This document shows, piece by piece, positions 31,004 to 31,055 of a stretch of DNA of 31,055 bases (the first letter of the stretch is position 1; every line of letters begins with the position of its first letter). The stretch is from assembly GCA_001028025.1 (NCBI GenBank), contig LDAQ01000124.1, positions 1 to 31,055 on the forward strand. Reading direction: 5' to 3'. The notes under the pieces were generated by a model. It was not told the origin of the DNA. It saw only the letters and a program-made list of their open reading frames with translations, and did not search any database. The translations under genes were made by a program, and so were the position numbers. This DNA is from Faecalicatena fissicatena. Its GTDB lineage: Bacteria; Bacillota; Clostridia; Lachnospirales; Lachnospiraceae.

Positions 31004-31055
31004 CTTGAAAATCCGGACTTGTGCAGGGGGAGACGCAGATGCAGGCACACATGGG

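Noticed and set aside
31004..31052. Upstream extension of spoIIIAA to the window edge
   Set aside because: The extra 32 codons run through the sigma-E-like promoter and the ribosome binding site; the internal ATG gives family length.
1..31055. Mobile element, CRISPR array, toxin-antitoxin or biosynthetic cluster
   Set aside because: Both strands were read for transposase or integrase motifs, regularly spaced repeats and accessory gene families; only core genes in conserved order were found.

Overview
The window is one uninterrupted block of minus-strand genes from an anaerobic, endospore-forming Firmicute, most likely a Lachnospiraceae-type member of the Clostridia. The evidence is a complete spoIIIAA-AH operon, spoIVB and spo0A, an [FeFe] hydrogenase, a clostridial-type split cobalamin methionine synthase, an NADP-type glutamate dehydrogenase, and strong AGGAGG-type ribosome binding sites. 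No plus-strand gene is supportable. I see no tRNA, rRNA, CRISPR array, phage gene or insertion sequence.

Reading in transcription order (from high to low coordinates): (1) 31.0-26.0 kb, the spoIIIA operon, eight genes from a sigma-E-like promoter, encoding the mother-cell side of the SpoIIIA-SpoIIQ channel. (2) 25.8-23.8 kb, prfC and an Asp23-family gene. (3) 23.5-15.1 kb, a tightly packed housekeeping operon nusB-xseA-xseB-ispA-dxs-tlyA-nadK-argR-recN with overlaps or gaps of no more than 13 bp, ending at a strong terminator. It follows a striking 148-bp cluster of inverted repeats. (4) 15.0-13.0 kb, spoIVB and spo0A, each with its own recognisable promoter (sigma-G-like; sigma-A plus a Spo0A box). 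(5) 12.9-7.5 kb, glgA, then metF, a stand-alone MetH reactivation domain and metH, forming a methionine/folate unit. (6) 7.4-3.1 kb, a monomeric [FeFe] hydrogenase and alaS. (7) 3.0-0 kb, rpsU, a small membrane protein of the putative ABC-transporter type IV (CmpB-like) family, and gdhA, each with separate promoter and terminator signals.

The xse-isp-dxs-tlyA-nadK-argR-recN-spoIVB-spo0A order is the classical Firmicute arrangement, so most of the window is conserved core genome. Nothing here looks like a new defence, mobile or biosynthetic system. What merits a second look is mostly non-coding: the palindrome cluster before nusB, the perfect hairpin inside the spoIIIA operon, the sigma-G-like promoter that abuts the recN terminator, the prfC hairpin that overlaps the asp23 promoter, the hairpin-rich alaS leader without a T-box, and unexplained inverted repeats around rpsU and gdhA. 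Several gene starts are placed downstream of the longest possible ORF because a good ribosome binding site and family length favour the internal codon.
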